NCBI RefSeq assembly: GCF_001013905.1
Contig: NZ_LN831790.1
Coordinates: forward strand, 2,742,001-2,806,000
Length of the DNA stretch: 64,000 nt
Direction of reading: 5' to 3'
Source: Streptomyces leeuwenhoekii
GTDB taxonomy: Bacteria > Actinomycetota > Actinomycetes > Streptomycetales > Streptomycetaceae
Part shown: piece after piece, positions 16,898 to 24,719 of the stretch
Numbering within the stretch: the stretch's first letter is position 1
How the letters are laid out: every line of letters begins with the position of its first letter
Position numbers and translations under genes: made by a program
The notes under the pieces: generated by a model
Seen by the model: only the letters and a program-made list of their open reading frames with translations
Told to the model about the DNA's origin: nothing
Database searches by the model: none

Positions 16898-17545
16898 TCA
16901 TCCCGGGAAGCACTCCATCTTGGGATCCGTACCGAGACGCATTTTCAGGCCGTTGAGCTTGAAGCTGCCGGCCGTGGTCGCCCAGGCCGTCTGCTTGACG
17001 CCGTAGAGGTCGGCCTCGTCCGCCTGCTGGGCGAAGCCGCCCCGCAGCACGCTTTCGTCCTTGACGGCCGGACCCTTGGACTGGTCCTGCACCGCCACAC
17101 CGATGTCGATGTTCTTGAACTCGGCGTCGGCGTCGAGCTGGGCGACGTCGATGTAGAGGTTGGTGGCCTCCACCTTGCGGTCGGCGTTCGGACCCGCGTC
17201 CAGACGGAGGTAGATCGTCTTCCCGATGAGGGGGAGCTCCGTCTTGACGGACTGGCACATCTTGGTGATCTCGGCACTGCTGAACGACGAGATCGCGACC
17301 GGGTGCCTGGTCGTCTCCTTGCCGTCGGTCGTGGTGTAGCCGATGTCTATCCCGCCGTACTGGGCGAAACCCTTACCGTGCAGGTGACCGGCCGTCACCT
17401 TGAACTGCTGGCCGGACACGGCGAACGACGCCGCGAGAGCGCCCTGCGCCAGGCCGATGCCCACACACGCCGTGGCGGCCACGCTGGGCACCATCACCAC
17501 CGCGAACCGCTTCCATCTGGTCCCGCCACGCACCTGGGACTCCAT
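16898..17545 (-). CDS. DUF6230 exported protein
   Basis: This 215-residue protein has an N-terminal signal-anchor region (RWKRFAVVMVPSVAATACVG followed by IGLAQGALA). The mature part begins near ASFAVSGQQFKVTA and carries YGGIDIGYTT and TKMCQSVKTELPLIGKT. It ends GTDPKMECFPG, so two Cys could form a disulfide. The pattern matches DUF6230, sometimes auto-annotated as cholesterol esterase without support. ATG 17545 has an excellent GAAGGAGG ribosome site. It heads a probable operon with DUF6114 and the Ser/Pro-rich protein. Confidence 0.85.
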   Translation of the reverse strand: MESQVRGGTRWKRFAVVMVPSVAATACVGIGLAQGALAASFAVSGQQFKVTAGHLHGKGFAQYGGIDIGYTTTDGKETTRHPVAISSFSSAEITKMCQSVKTELPLIGKTIYLRLDAGPNADRKVEATNLYIDVAQLDADAEFKNIDIGVAVQDQSKGPAVKDESVLRGGFAQQADEADLYGVKQTAWATTAGSFKLNGLKMRLGTDPKMECFPG

Positions 17546-17925
17546 ATTTCCTCCTTCTCGGACGTACATCTCCTGGCCCCGGTCGGCCCCACAGTCGGCG
17601 ACTCGGCCGGGCAGGGATGGGAGAAGTGCTACGTCCTCGGGAAGGGGAGCGCCCGCGCTCGGCGGCGCGCACAACGCGCCCGAATCACCGGCGATCACCC
17701 CCGAGCGACAACCACTGGTCGCGCCTGACACGCATCACGCACAACCTTGCTGGACAGGCTTCGCCGGGTGGGCGAAGACCCCCCTGCCCAAGAGCCGGCG
17801 CCACTGCCGCCGACCCTGCTCGGTGGGGACCCAGGAAGCCCGCGACCCGATTGGCTGTCGGGGTACGGGAATGGACCGAGCGTCGCCGATCGTTGTGCAT
17901 TCTCGCCGCAGGCACAAGGGGGTTC

Positions 17926-17941
17926 GTTACTGGCTAGTAAC
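17926..17941. promoter_or_regulatory. Palindrome GTTACT-GGCT-AGTAAC
   Basis: A perfect 6-bp inverted repeat with a 4-bp centre, AT-rich against the background. It resembles a TetR- or MarR-class operator. A similar element lies at 18056-18068. Confidence 0.5.
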
Positions 17942-18055
17942 GGCCGGATAACCGATGTACGACACACAGGTCTCACCCGACGACGCAGGGTGTCACCTGA
18001 CGTCGGGTCAATTCACCGAATATAGGGCGGAATCCGACAGAACACCGCCACCGAC

Positions 18056-18068
18056 TTACTGGCAGTAA
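18056..18068. promoter_or_regulatory. Palindrome TTACT-GGC-AGTAA
   Basis: A perfect 5-bp inverted repeat with a 3-bp centre. It shares TTACTGGC and AGTAA with the palindrome at 17926-17941, 130 bp away, so the same regulator may bind both. Confidence 0.45.
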
Positions 18069-18070
18069 CA

Positions 18071-18108
18071 GCGGCCGCGATTGCCAAGATTTGGCAAAGC
18101 GCGGCCGC
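18071..18108 (-). terminator. Nested hairpin downstream of thioredoxin gene
   Basis: An outer 9-bp stem (GCGGCCGCG at 18071-18079 with 18100-18108) encloses an inner 7-bp stem (TTGCCAA at 18081-18087 with 18091-18097). It lies about 90 bp past the stop of the thioredoxin gene on the minus strand and probably ends its transcript. Confidence 0.6.
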
Positions 18109-18196
18109 ACCGGCACTCTATGACACCATGGTCACGCAGGGATCACGCGCCCGGGTGACGTGGGAGCGAGCCCACCGAAGAGGGCTCGCGCCCCGC

Positions 18197-19174
18197 TCAG
18201 AAGAGGGCGCGCGCCAGCGCCCTGCGCGCCGCGATCACCCGCGGGTCCTCGGCGCCGACGACCTCGAACAGCTCGAGGAGCCGTACGCGTACGGCGTTCC
18301 GGTCGTCGCCGGCGGTGCGCTGCACCGTCTCGATGAGGCGCCCGAAGGCGTCCTCCACGTGCCCGCCCGCGAGGTCGAGGTCGGCGGCGGCGGTCTGCGC
18401 CTGCACGTCGCCGGGCTTCTCGGCCGCCTCCTTGCGCACCACCTGCGGGTCCAGGCCCTGCACCCGCTGGAGCAACTCGGCCTGCGCGAGGCCCAGCTTG
18501 GCCTCCATGTTGCCCGGGTCGTCGCTCAGCACGTTCTTGTACGCCTGGATGGCGCCGCCCAGGTCGCCCGCGTCCAGCGCCCGCACGGCGGCCTCCAGCA
18601 CCGCGTCGTGCGGACCGGCGGGACGCGCGGGCGCGGCCGGGACGCCGCCCGGCTCGGCCTCCGGGTCGACGGTGAGACCGGTCAGGCCGAAGCGCTCCTC
18701 GGCGACCTGCACCAACTGGTCCAGGGTCTGCCGGATCTGCGCCTCGCCGGCGGCTCCCTGGAAGAGCGGCAGCGCCTGGCCGGCGACCACCGCGAACACC
18801 GCCGGGATTCCCTGGACACCGAACTGCTGCATCAGGAGCTGGTTGGCGTCGACGTCGATCTTGGCGAGGAGGAAGCGCCCGTTGTACTCGACGGCGAGCC
18901 GCTCCAGGACGGGGCTGAGCTGCTTGCAGGGCTGGCACCACTCGGCCCAGAAGTCGATGACGACCGGGACCTCGGTGGACCGCTGGAGGACGTCGCGTTC
19001 GAACCCGGCCTCGTCGACGTCGATGACGAGATCGGCCGGGGAGACTGCTCCCGTGCCGCCGCCCTGCCGGGCCGCTTGGGCGCGCGCCTGCTCCGCCTTC
19101 GCCTTGGCCTCCTGGGCCGCCTTCACCGCGGCGAGGTCGACGACTCCGCTCATGGACATGTTCCGTGGCTGCAT
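18197..19174 (-). CDS. Thioredoxin-domain/TPR protein (CnoX-like)
   Basis: A charged N-terminal tail (1-45) precedes a thioredoxin fold (about 46-150) whose active site is WCQPC, Cys80 and Cys83. A TPR-like C-terminal half follows (about 195-325, with AVRALDAGDLGGAIQAYKNV and AEAELLQRV). This layout matches the CnoX/YbbN chaperedoxin family, which protects proteins from oxidative aggregation and hands them to chaperones. YbbN of E. coli has SXXC, whereas here both Cys are present, so redox activity is plausible. The start could also be one of the two downstream Met codons (positions 6 and 8). Confidence 0.88.
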   Translation of the reverse strand: MQPRNMSMSGVVDLAAVKAAQEAKAKAEQARAQAARQGGGTGAVSPADLVIDVDEAGFERDVLQRSTEVPVVIDFWAEWCQPCKQLSPVLERLAVEYNGRFLLAKIDVDANQLLMQQFGVQGIPAVFAVVAGQALPLFQGAAGEAQIRQTLDQLVQVAEERFGLTGLTVDPEAEPGGVPAAPARPAGPHDAVLEAAVRALDAGDLGGAIQAYKNVLSDDPGNMEAKLGLAQAELLQRVQGLDPQVVRKEAAEKPGDVQAQTAAADLDLAGGHVEDAFGRLIETVQRTAGDDRNAVRVRLLELFEVVGAEDPRVIAARRALARALF

Positions 19175-19325
19175 GCGCCTATCCTCCCCCGTCCGGCCGC
19201 GTCTGTGAAAAACGTCGTGAAAGCAGGACCCCTGAGGGTCCTTCGGCGCCGGGTCCCCACCCCACGCCCGTGGTCGTCGCTCGCGGAGGCGCCCGTCGGA
19301 CGGACGCGTCGCTCACGGCAGCTTT

Positions 19326-19342
19326 CGCTACGAGACGTAGCG
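19326..19342. promoter_or_regulatory. Palindrome CGCTACG-AGA-CGTAGCG
   Basis: A perfect 7-bp inverted repeat with a 3-bp centre, 84 bp before the TetR gene. Size and spacing suit a TetR operator, so autoregulation is likely. Confidence 0.55.
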
Positions 19343-19425
19343 TAATACCGGAAGGGCCCCGCCGGGTATCGCGCCCCGGTGATCTCCCTCACGGCCGCAC
19401 GGGGCACGCCCGTTATGGTCGTGGG

Positions 19426-20070
19426 ATGCAGTCCCGCTCCCCCACCGGCCGCGCCGGCCGTGCCGGGCGCCCGCGCAGCGCCGCGGCCGACACCGCGATC
19501 CTGGCGGCGACGCGGGCGGCCCTGGTCGAGCTGGGCTGGTCCAAGCTCAACCTAGGAGACGTCGCCGCGCGCGCCGGGGTTGCCAAGACGACGCTGTACC
19601 GCCGCTGGCCGGGCAAGAACGAACTGGTGGTCGACGCGGTGGCGGAGCTCTTCGACGAGCTCGAACTGCCCGACCGGGGCTCCCTGGCCGCCGACATCGA
19701 GGGGGTCGTCCGCCAGTTCGCGGCGATCCTGGAGCGCCCGGAGGCGCGCAGCGGCCTGATGGCGGTGGTGGCGGAGGCGACCCGTGACGACGCCCTGCGC
19801 GCACGCATCCGCGCCCTCATCGTCGACCGGCAGAAGCGGCTGGTGCGGGAGGGCAGGGCTCGGGCCCAGCGGCGCGGGGAGCTGCCCGCGGAACGGGACG
19901 CGCGGCAGGCCGCCCGCGTCGTGGACCTGATCTTCGACATGGTGGCCGGCGCGGTGGTCCACCGCACCCTGGTGAGCGCGGAACCGGCCGACGAGGACTG
20001 GGCGCGGGGCTTCACCCGCGTCCTGCTGTACGGGCTCTTCGACACCGGTACACCCGGCGACCGGCGGTGA
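19426..20070 (+). CDS. TetR-family transcriptional regulator
   Basis: This is a 214-residue repressor type. The DNA-binding domain covers about 20-75: LVELGWSKLNLGDVAARAGV, then KTTLYRRWPGKNELVVDAVA. The C-terminal ligand domain ends with FDMVAGAVVHRTL. ATG 19426 has TATGGT 6 nt upstream, suggesting a leaderless transcript. A palindrome upstream is a candidate operator. The partner gene is not obvious; icmA lies downstream on the other strand and the thioredoxin gene diverges. Confidence 0.88.
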   Translation: MQSRSPTGRAGRAGRPRSAAADTAILAATRAALVELGWSKLNLGDVAARAGVAKTTLYRRWPGKNELVVDAVAELFDELELPDRGSLAADIEGVVRQFAAILERPEARSGLMAVVAEATRDDALRARIRALIVDRQKRLVREGRARAQRRGELPAERDARQAARVVDLIFDMVAGAVVHRTLVSAEPADEDWARGFTRVLLYGLFDTGTPGDRR

Positions 20071-20310
20071 CCGGGCGGCGGCCCGGGACCCCCGGCCGCC
20101 GCCCGGGGCACTCGGCCGACCCCACTGCGAGCCCTGCGGACAGCGCCCGGCACGCAGAGGCAGCCACCCCGCCGTTCCGGGGCCGTACGCAGGAACGGAC
20201 GGGACCTACGCCGGGCCGGACCGGACCGGGCCGTAGGCCGAGCCAGGCCGTACGCCGAGCCGGACCGGCCGACCCGACCAGATCAGGCCAGCCCAGGTCA
20301 ACCCAGCCCA

Positions 20311-20345
20311 GGTCAGGTCAGGTCAGGTCAGGGCAGGTCAGGGCA
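20311..20345. repeat. GGTCA pentanucleotide tandem repeat
   Basis: GGTCA is repeated in tandem, four perfect copies followed by GGGCA-interrupted copies, between the convergent TetR and icmA genes. It is preceded by degenerate CCAGCCCAGG repeats. A variable, slippage-prone tract with no evident function. Confidence 0.7.
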
Positions 20346-20350
20346 GACCC

Positions 20351-22051
20351 CTAGAAGCCCGCAGGTTCGGTGTAGACGCCCCACTCGTCCCTCAGCACGC
20401 CGCAGATCTCGCCGAGGGTCGCCTCCGCCCGTACGGCCCGGAGCATCGGCTCGATCATGTTGGCGCCGGAGCGCGCGGCCTCGACCATGCCGTCGAGGGC
20501 GGAGCGCACCGCGGCGTCGTCGCGGGCGGCCTTGCGCTCGCGCAGGGCCCGCACCTGCTCCCGCTCCACCTCGTGGCTGACGCGCAGGATCTCCAGGTCC
20601 CCGGTGACGGATCCGGTGTGGACGTTGACGCCCACCACCTTCTTGTCGCCCTTCTCCAGGGCCTGCTGGTACCGGAACGCCGACTCGGCGATCTCCCCGG
20701 TGAACCAGCCGTCCTCGATCCCGCGCAGGATGCCCGAGGTCATCGGCCCGATGGGGTGCTGCCCGTCGGGGTGGGCCCGCAGGCCCCGCTCCCTGATCTG
20801 CTCGAAGATCTTCTCCGCGTCCGCCTCGATCCGGTCGGTGAGCTGCTCGACGTACCAGGAGCCGCCGAGGGGGTCGGCGACGTTGGCCACGCCGGTCTCC
20901 TCCATCAGCACCTGCTGGGTGCGCAGGGCGATCTCGGCGGCCTGCTCGCTGGGCAGGGCGAGGGTCTCGTCGAGGGCGTTGGTGTGCAGCGAGTTGGTCC
21001 CGCCGAGCACGGCGGCCAGCGCCTCCACGGCGGTGCGCACCACGTTGTTGTACGGCTGCTGCGCGGTGAGCGAGACACCGGCGGTCTGCGTGTGGAACCG
21101 CAGCCACTGGGCCTTCTCGCTCCTGGCCCCGTACACGTCCCGCATCCAGCGCGCCCAGATCCGGCGTGCCGCGCGGAACTTGGCGATCTCCTCGAAGAAG
21201 TCGACGTGCGCGTCGAAGAAGAAGGACAGGCCCGGCGCGAAGACGTCCACGTCGAGCCCGCGCGACAGCCCCAGCTCCACGTACCCGAAGCCGTCCGCGA
21301 GGGTGTACGCCAGCTCCTGCGCGGCCGTCGCCCCGGCCTCGCGGATGTGGTAGCCGGAGACCGACAGCGGCTTGTAGGCGGGGATGCCGGCCGCGCAGTA
21401 CTCCATGAGGTCGCCGATCAGGCGCAGGTGCGGCTCGGGCTGGAAGAGCCACTCCTTCTGGGCGATGTACTCCTTGAAGATGTCGGTCTGCAGCGTGCCG
21501 TTGAGCACGGAGTGCTCGACGCCCTGCCGCTCGGCGGCGACCAGGTACATGCAGAAGACGGGGACGGCCGGGCCGCTGATGGTCATGGAGGTGGTCACGT
21601 CCCCCAGGGGGATGTCCCGGAACAGCACCTCCATGTCGGCCGCCGAGTCGATCGCGACGCCGCAGTGCCCGACCTCGCCCAGCGAGCGCGGGTCGTCGGA
21701 GTCGCGGCCCATCAGCGTCGGCATGTCGAAGGCGACGGACAGGCCCCCGCCGCCCGCGGCGAGGATCATCTTGTACCGCTCGTTGGTCTGCTCGGCGTTC
21801 CCGAACCCGGCGAACTGCCGGATGGTCCAGGTCCGCCCCCGGTACCCGGTCGCGTACAGACCGCGGGTGAAGGGGTACTCCCCCGGCCACCCGATCCGCT
21901 CGAACCCCTCGTACGTGTCTCCGGGCCGGGGCCCGTAGACCGGCTCGACGGGATCACCCGAGAGCGTGGTGAAGTCGGCCTCGCGCTTGCGCGCGGCGTC
22001 GTACCGGGCCTGCCAGCGACGGCGGCCCTCCTCGATGGCGTCAGCGTCCAT
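20351..22051 (-). CDS. icmA: Isobutyryl-CoA mutase large subunit
   Basis: This cobalamin-dependent mutase interconverts isobutyryl-CoA and n-butyryl-CoA, linking valine catabolism to butyrate units for fatty acids and polyketides. It is 566 residues, the IcmA length: it has the substrate-binding barrel but not the C-terminal B12 domain, so it needs a separate IcmB. The substrate determinants are visible: Phe80 (RQFAGF) and Gln198 (KEYIAQ), where methylmalonyl-CoA mutase has Tyr and Arg. [20 protein letters not shown] is near the C-terminus. A 24-bp palindrome lies 7 nt upstream of the start. No icmB is in this window; the adenosyltransferase at 54.8 kb could supply its cofactor. Confidence 0.94.
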   Translation of the reverse strand: MDADAIEEGRRRWQARYDAARKREADFTTLSGDPVEPVYGPRPGDTYEGFERIGWPGEYPFTRGLYATGYRGRTWTIRQFAGFGNAEQTNERYKMILAAGGGGLSVAFDMPTLMGRDSDDPRSLGEVGHCGVAIDSAADMEVLFRDIPLGDVTTSMTISGPAVPVFCMYLVAAERQGVEHSVLNGTLQTDIFKEYIAQKEWLFQPEPHLRLIGDLMEYCAAGIPAYKPLSVSGYHIREAGATAAQELAYTLADGFGYVELGLSRGLDVDVFAPGLSFFFDAHVDFFEEIAKFRAARRIWARWMRDVYGARSEKAQWLRFHTQTAGVSLTAQQPYNNVVRTAVEALAAVLGGTNSLHTNALDETLALPSEQAAEIALRTQQVLMEETGVANVADPLGGSWYVEQLTDRIEADAEKIFEQIRERGLRAHPDGQHPIGPMTSGILRGIEDGWFTGEIAESAFRYQQALEKGDKKVVGVNVHTGSVTGDLEILRVSHEVEREQVRALRERKAARDDAAVRSALDGMVEAARSGANMIEPMLRAVRAEATLGEICGVLRDEWGVYTEPAGF

Positions 22052-22058
22052 ACCTCGA

Positions 22059-22082
22059 ATTTACTAGGACGTCCTAGTAAAT
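22059..22082. promoter_or_regulatory. 24-bp perfect palindrome at icmA promoter
   Basis: The half site ATTTACTAGGAC (22059-22070) is followed directly by its exact complement (22071-22082). It lies 7 nt upstream of the icmA start codon and overlaps the likely -10 region (TAGTAAAT on the minus strand), so bound protein should block transcription. The regulator is unknown; TetR- or GntR-class proteins bind such sites. Confidence 0.75.
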
Positions 22083-22094
22083 GTCGATGGCAGA

Positions 22095-22120
22095 CCGCCG
22101 TACGGCTGTCCGTACGGCGG
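22095..22120 (-). terminator. Terminator after DUF3817 gene
   Basis: A perfect 11-bp stem (22095-22105 with 22110-22120) with a CTGT loop lies just past the stop of the DUF3817 gene and upstream of the icmA operator. Confidence 0.8.
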
Positions 22121-22125
22121 ACCGC

Positions 22126-22464
22126 TTACGCCTTGGCGACCGCCGGGGCGTCCGGGGCGGACTGCGCCTCCAGCTCCTGGCTGATCCTGCGCTCCACGAA
22201 GAAGGCGGCCGTCGGGATGGTGCCGGCGATCAGCACCCACAGCTGCTTGCCGACCTTCCACTTCGCCTTGGCGCCCAGATCGAAGGCGAAGACCAGGTAG
22301 AGGACGTAGAGCCAGCCGTGCGCGATGGCGACGACGCGGGTGAAGCCGTCGGCGCCGTCCATCTGCAGCGCATACTTGGCGATCATGCCGAGGCACAGCA
22401 GGACCAGCAGCACGCCGGTGACGTACGCCATGACCCGGTAGCGGGTCAGCACGCTCTTTTTCAT
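22126..22464 (-). CDS. DUF3817 membrane protein
   Basis: This is a 112-residue protein with three to four hydrophobic segments: VMAYVTGVLLVLLCLGMIA, VVAIAHGWLYVLYLVFAF and LWVLIAGTIPTAAFFVERR. HGWLYVLYLVFAFDL and the IPTAAFFVE end are the DUF3817 (YdzA-like) signature. ATG 22464 is chosen because upstream frame extension is Gly/Arg-rich and unconserved. A second family member lies at 23544-23888 on the same strand. The role is unknown; the fold is probably a small integral membrane bundle. Confidence 0.88.
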   Translation of the reverse strand: MKKSVLTRYRVMAYVTGVLLVLLCLGMIAKYALQMDGADGFTRVVAIAHGWLYVLYLVFAFDLGAKAKWKVGKQLWVLIAGTIPTAAFFVERRISQELEAQSAPDAPAVAKA

Positions 22465-22538
22465 GCAACCGAGCCTAACCGCCCGATTCGCGTGATCTTC
22501 CGGCGGGTTGGGTGCCGGCCCCGCCGGTCCTCTTCCGT

Positions 22539-23048
22539 TCACTCTTCCGTGAAGTCCCCCGCCGCCACCCGCAGCGGACGGAGCATCGCGAAGATCTCCG
22601 CGCACTCCTCGGCGTCGTACACGCCGAGACCGAAGTCCATGGCCATCAGGTCGCGGGTGGCCGCGTCGACCACCTCGCGGCCCTTGTCGGTGATGGTGGC
22701 GAGGGTGCCGCGGCCGTCGTTGGGGTTGGGGCGCTTGGCGACCAGCCCCGACCTCACCAGGCGGTCGACGGTGTTGGTGACCGACGTCGGGTGCACCATG
22801 AGGCGCTCGCCGATCTTGGACATCGGCAGCTCGCCGGATTTGGAGAAGGTGAGCAGCACCAGCGCCTCGTAGCGCGCGAACGTCAGTCCGTACGGCTTGA
22901 CCACCGCGTCGACCTCGGCCAGCAGGATCTGGTGCGCGCGCATGATCGAGGTGATCGCCGCCATGGACGGCACACCGCCCCAGCGCTGCTTCCAGAGTTC
23001 GTCGGCGCGGGCGATGGGGTCGAACGAGAGGCTGAGGGGCTTGGGCAC
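22539..23048 (-). CDS. MarR-family transcriptional regulator
   Basis: This 169-residue winged-helix regulator shows GLTFARYEALVLLTFSKSGE, then MSKIGERLMVHPTSVTNTVD as recognition helix, and the wing VAKRPNPNDGRGTLATITDKG. MarR proteins act as dimers that lose DNA affinity on binding small aromatic or oxidising ligands. It lies between two DUF3817 genes on the same strand, separated from both by gaps of about 75 and 205 bp, so the target may be either neighbour or distant. Confidence 0.9.
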   Translation of the reverse strand: MPKPLSLSFDPIARADELWKQRWGGVPSMAAITSIMRAHQILLAEVDAVVKPYGLTFARYEALVLLTFSKSGELPMSKIGERLMVHPTSVTNTVDRLVRSGLVAKRPNPNDGRGTLATITDKGREVVDAATRDLMAMDFGLGVYDAEECAEIFAMLRPLRVAAGDFTEE

Positions 23049-23253
23049 GGCATCAGACCTTACCGGCCGGTCATATGGTGGTCAGCCCCGTCTCGCGTTT
23101 CGGGCGGACTGCCCCGCGGCGCACGCCCCGGCTCCCGCGGGGGCGCACGGCGCACGCCCGGGAGCGCGGGACAGCCGGCCGCGTGCGGGCGTGCGGTCCG
23201 GGTGGGCACGGGCGGCACCCCGCCGCGCCCACCCTGGAGTACACAGGTGCCGG

Positions 23254-23547
23254 TTATCCGGCCAGGTGGCGTTCCACCGTCTCCACCTTGGACGTCAGTC
23301 CGTCCGTCACCCCGGGACGGATGTCGGCCTTGAGGACCAGCGACACCCGCGGCGCCCGCGCCTCGACCGCGGCGACGGCGCGCCTGACCACGTCCATCAC
23401 CTCGTCCCACTCGCCCTCGACGGAGGTGAACATCGCGTCGGTGCGGTGGGGCAGGCCGGACTCGCGCACCACGCGGACCGCGTCGGCGACGTACTCCCCC
23501 ACGTCCTCGCCGACGCCCAGCGGCGTCACGGAGAAGGCGACGATCAT
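23254..23547 (-). CDS. MTH1187-family thiamine-binding protein
   Basis: This 97-residue protein of the DUF77/MTH1187 family starts with the typical [39 protein letters not shown] is in the middle, and it ends in a KVETVERHL helix. The family has a ferredoxin-like fold and binds thiamine or related pyrimidines; metabolic role uncertain. Its start overlaps the stop of the upstream DUF3817 gene by 4 nt (ATGA), so they are co-translated. Confidence 0.88.
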   Translation of the reverse strand: MIVAFSVTPLGVGEDVGEYVADAVRVVRESGLPHRTDAMFTSVEGEWDEVMDVVRRAVAAVEARAPRVSLVLKADIRPGVTDGLTSKVETVERHLAG

Positions 23548-23888
23548 GCGCCGACGACCCCTTCCTTGCGGGCGCGGGAGGCGATGACCGCGTCCTCGGC
23601 CTCACGGCGCAGCCTGCGGTCGGCGAAGAAACCGCCGGTGGGCAGCACCGAGAGGACGAAGTAGAGCGCGGCGGTCTTCAGCGGCCACTTGGCCCGGTTC
23701 CAGGCGTCCGCCCAGAAGATGACGTACAGGACGAAGAGAACGCCGTGGATCATGCCCATCACGGGGACGGCGTTGAACTCCGTGGTCCGCTTCAGCACCG
23801 AGCAGACCAGCAGGAGGAGGAAGGAGATCGCCTCGGGGGCCGAGACCAGACGGAGGCGGCGGAGGGAGGTGGCGGTCTTGAGGTCCAC
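23544..23888 (-). CDS. DUF3817 membrane protein
   Basis: This 114-residue paralogue of the protein at 22126-22464 has [40 protein letters not shown] and [20 protein letters not shown]. It is the first gene of a two-gene unit with the thiamine-binding protein. Predicted cytoplasmic-membrane protein of unknown role; the tight link to a thiamine-binding domain hints at vitamin or cofactor handling, which is inference. Confidence 0.88.
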   Translation of the reverse strand: MDLKTATSLRRLRLVSAPEAISFLLLLVCSVLKRTTEFNAVPVMGMIHGVLFVLYVIFWADAWNRAKWPLKTAALYFVLSVLPTGGFFADRRLRREAEDAVIASRARKEGVVGA

Positions 23889-24079
23889 GGGTCACCTTCG
23901 GTGGGAGACGGGCTGAACTGCCGGGCGGTTTGTGAATACGCGCACAAGCGTCGGTCCATTGTGGCAAACCGCCGCGCGGCGCCGGGGAGGGGGGCCGTTC
24001 CCCCCGCGGGAGTGTTCGGGGACCCCTTCCGGCCTGGGGAGTCTGTCGGCGGACCCGGCCGGCGGCTACCGTCGCAGGC

Positions 24080-24718
24080 GTGGCGATGTTCCGACTTCAG
24101 AGCAGCAAGGTGCTCGCCGTCGAGATGACCGGGGACGCCGTGAAGGCGAAGAACGGCTCGATGGTCGCGTACGACGGCGAGATGGCCTTCAAGAAGCTGA
24201 GTGGCGGCGGGGAGGGCATCCGGGGGATGGTCACCCGGCGGCTCACCGGCGAGCAGATGACGATGATGGAGGTGAAGGGGCACGGGACCTGCTGGTTCGC
24301 GGACCGCGCCTCGGAGATCAACCTCGTGGCCCTCCAAGGGGACAGGCTGTACGTCGAGGCGAGCAATCTGCTGGCCGCGGACGCCTCGCTGCGGACGGGG
24401 ACCGGCTTCACGGGGATGCGCGGCGCGTCGCAGGGCAACGGGCTGTTCACGACGACCGTCGAGGGACACGGGCAGGCGGCGATCATGTCGGACGGCCCGG
24501 CGGTGGTGCTGCGCGTCAGCGCGCGGTACCCGCTGACCGTCGACCCGGGGGCGTACGTGGCCCACCAGGGCGATCTGCGGCAGTCCTTCCAGTCGGGCGT
24601 GACGTTCCGCACGGCCCTGGGGGAGGGCGGCGGGGAGGCCTTCCAGATCCGCTTCGAGGGGGAGGGGCTGGTCTATGTGCAGCCGAGCGAGCGGAACACG
24701 ATCGCGGGGGATGTGTGA
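24080..24718 (+). CDS. AIM24-family protein (1 of 3)
   Basis: This 212-residue protein has the AIM24 (TIGR00266-like) beta-rich fold. Motifs are KNGSMVAYDGEMAFKKL, a Gly/Met-rich turn at GGEGIRGMVTRRLTGE, GNGLFTTTVEGHGQAAI and VDPGAYVAHQGDL. AIM24 proteins occur in bacteria and mitochondria; in yeast the homologue affects inner-membrane organisation, but bacterial function is unsettled. TACCGT lies 7 nt before GTG 24080, fitting a leaderless start; ATG 24086 is the alternative. It heads an operon of three homologues. Confidence 0.88.
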   Translation: MAMFRLQSSKVLAVEMTGDAVKAKNGSMVAYDGEMAFKKLSGGGEGIRGMVTRRLTGEQMTMMEVKGHGTCWFADRASEINLVALQGDRLYVEASNLLAADASLRTGTGFTGMRGASQGNGLFTTTVEGHGQAAIMSDGPAVVLRVSARYPLTVDPGAYVAHQGDLRQSFQSGVTFRTALGEGGGEAFQIRFEGEGLVYVQPSERNTIAGDV

Positions 24719-24719
24719 G

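Larger units (their letters stand above)
17546..18196. other. 650-bp gene-free region upstream of DUF6230 gene
   Basis: No reading frame here has convincing protein character; the frames are short and Arg-rich. The region is less GC-rich than average towards 17920-18070. It contains two related palindromes and a nested hairpin, listed separately. It should hold the DUF6230 promoter, and on its right side the end of the thioredoxin gene. Confidence 0.7.

Noticed and set aside
17617..18025. Short frames in the 650-bp region
   Set aside because: Several overlapping Arg-rich frames with none preferred; treated as regulatory DNA.
20573..22300. 575-codon plus-strand frame over icmA
   Set aside because: Shadow of icmA; no family motifs.
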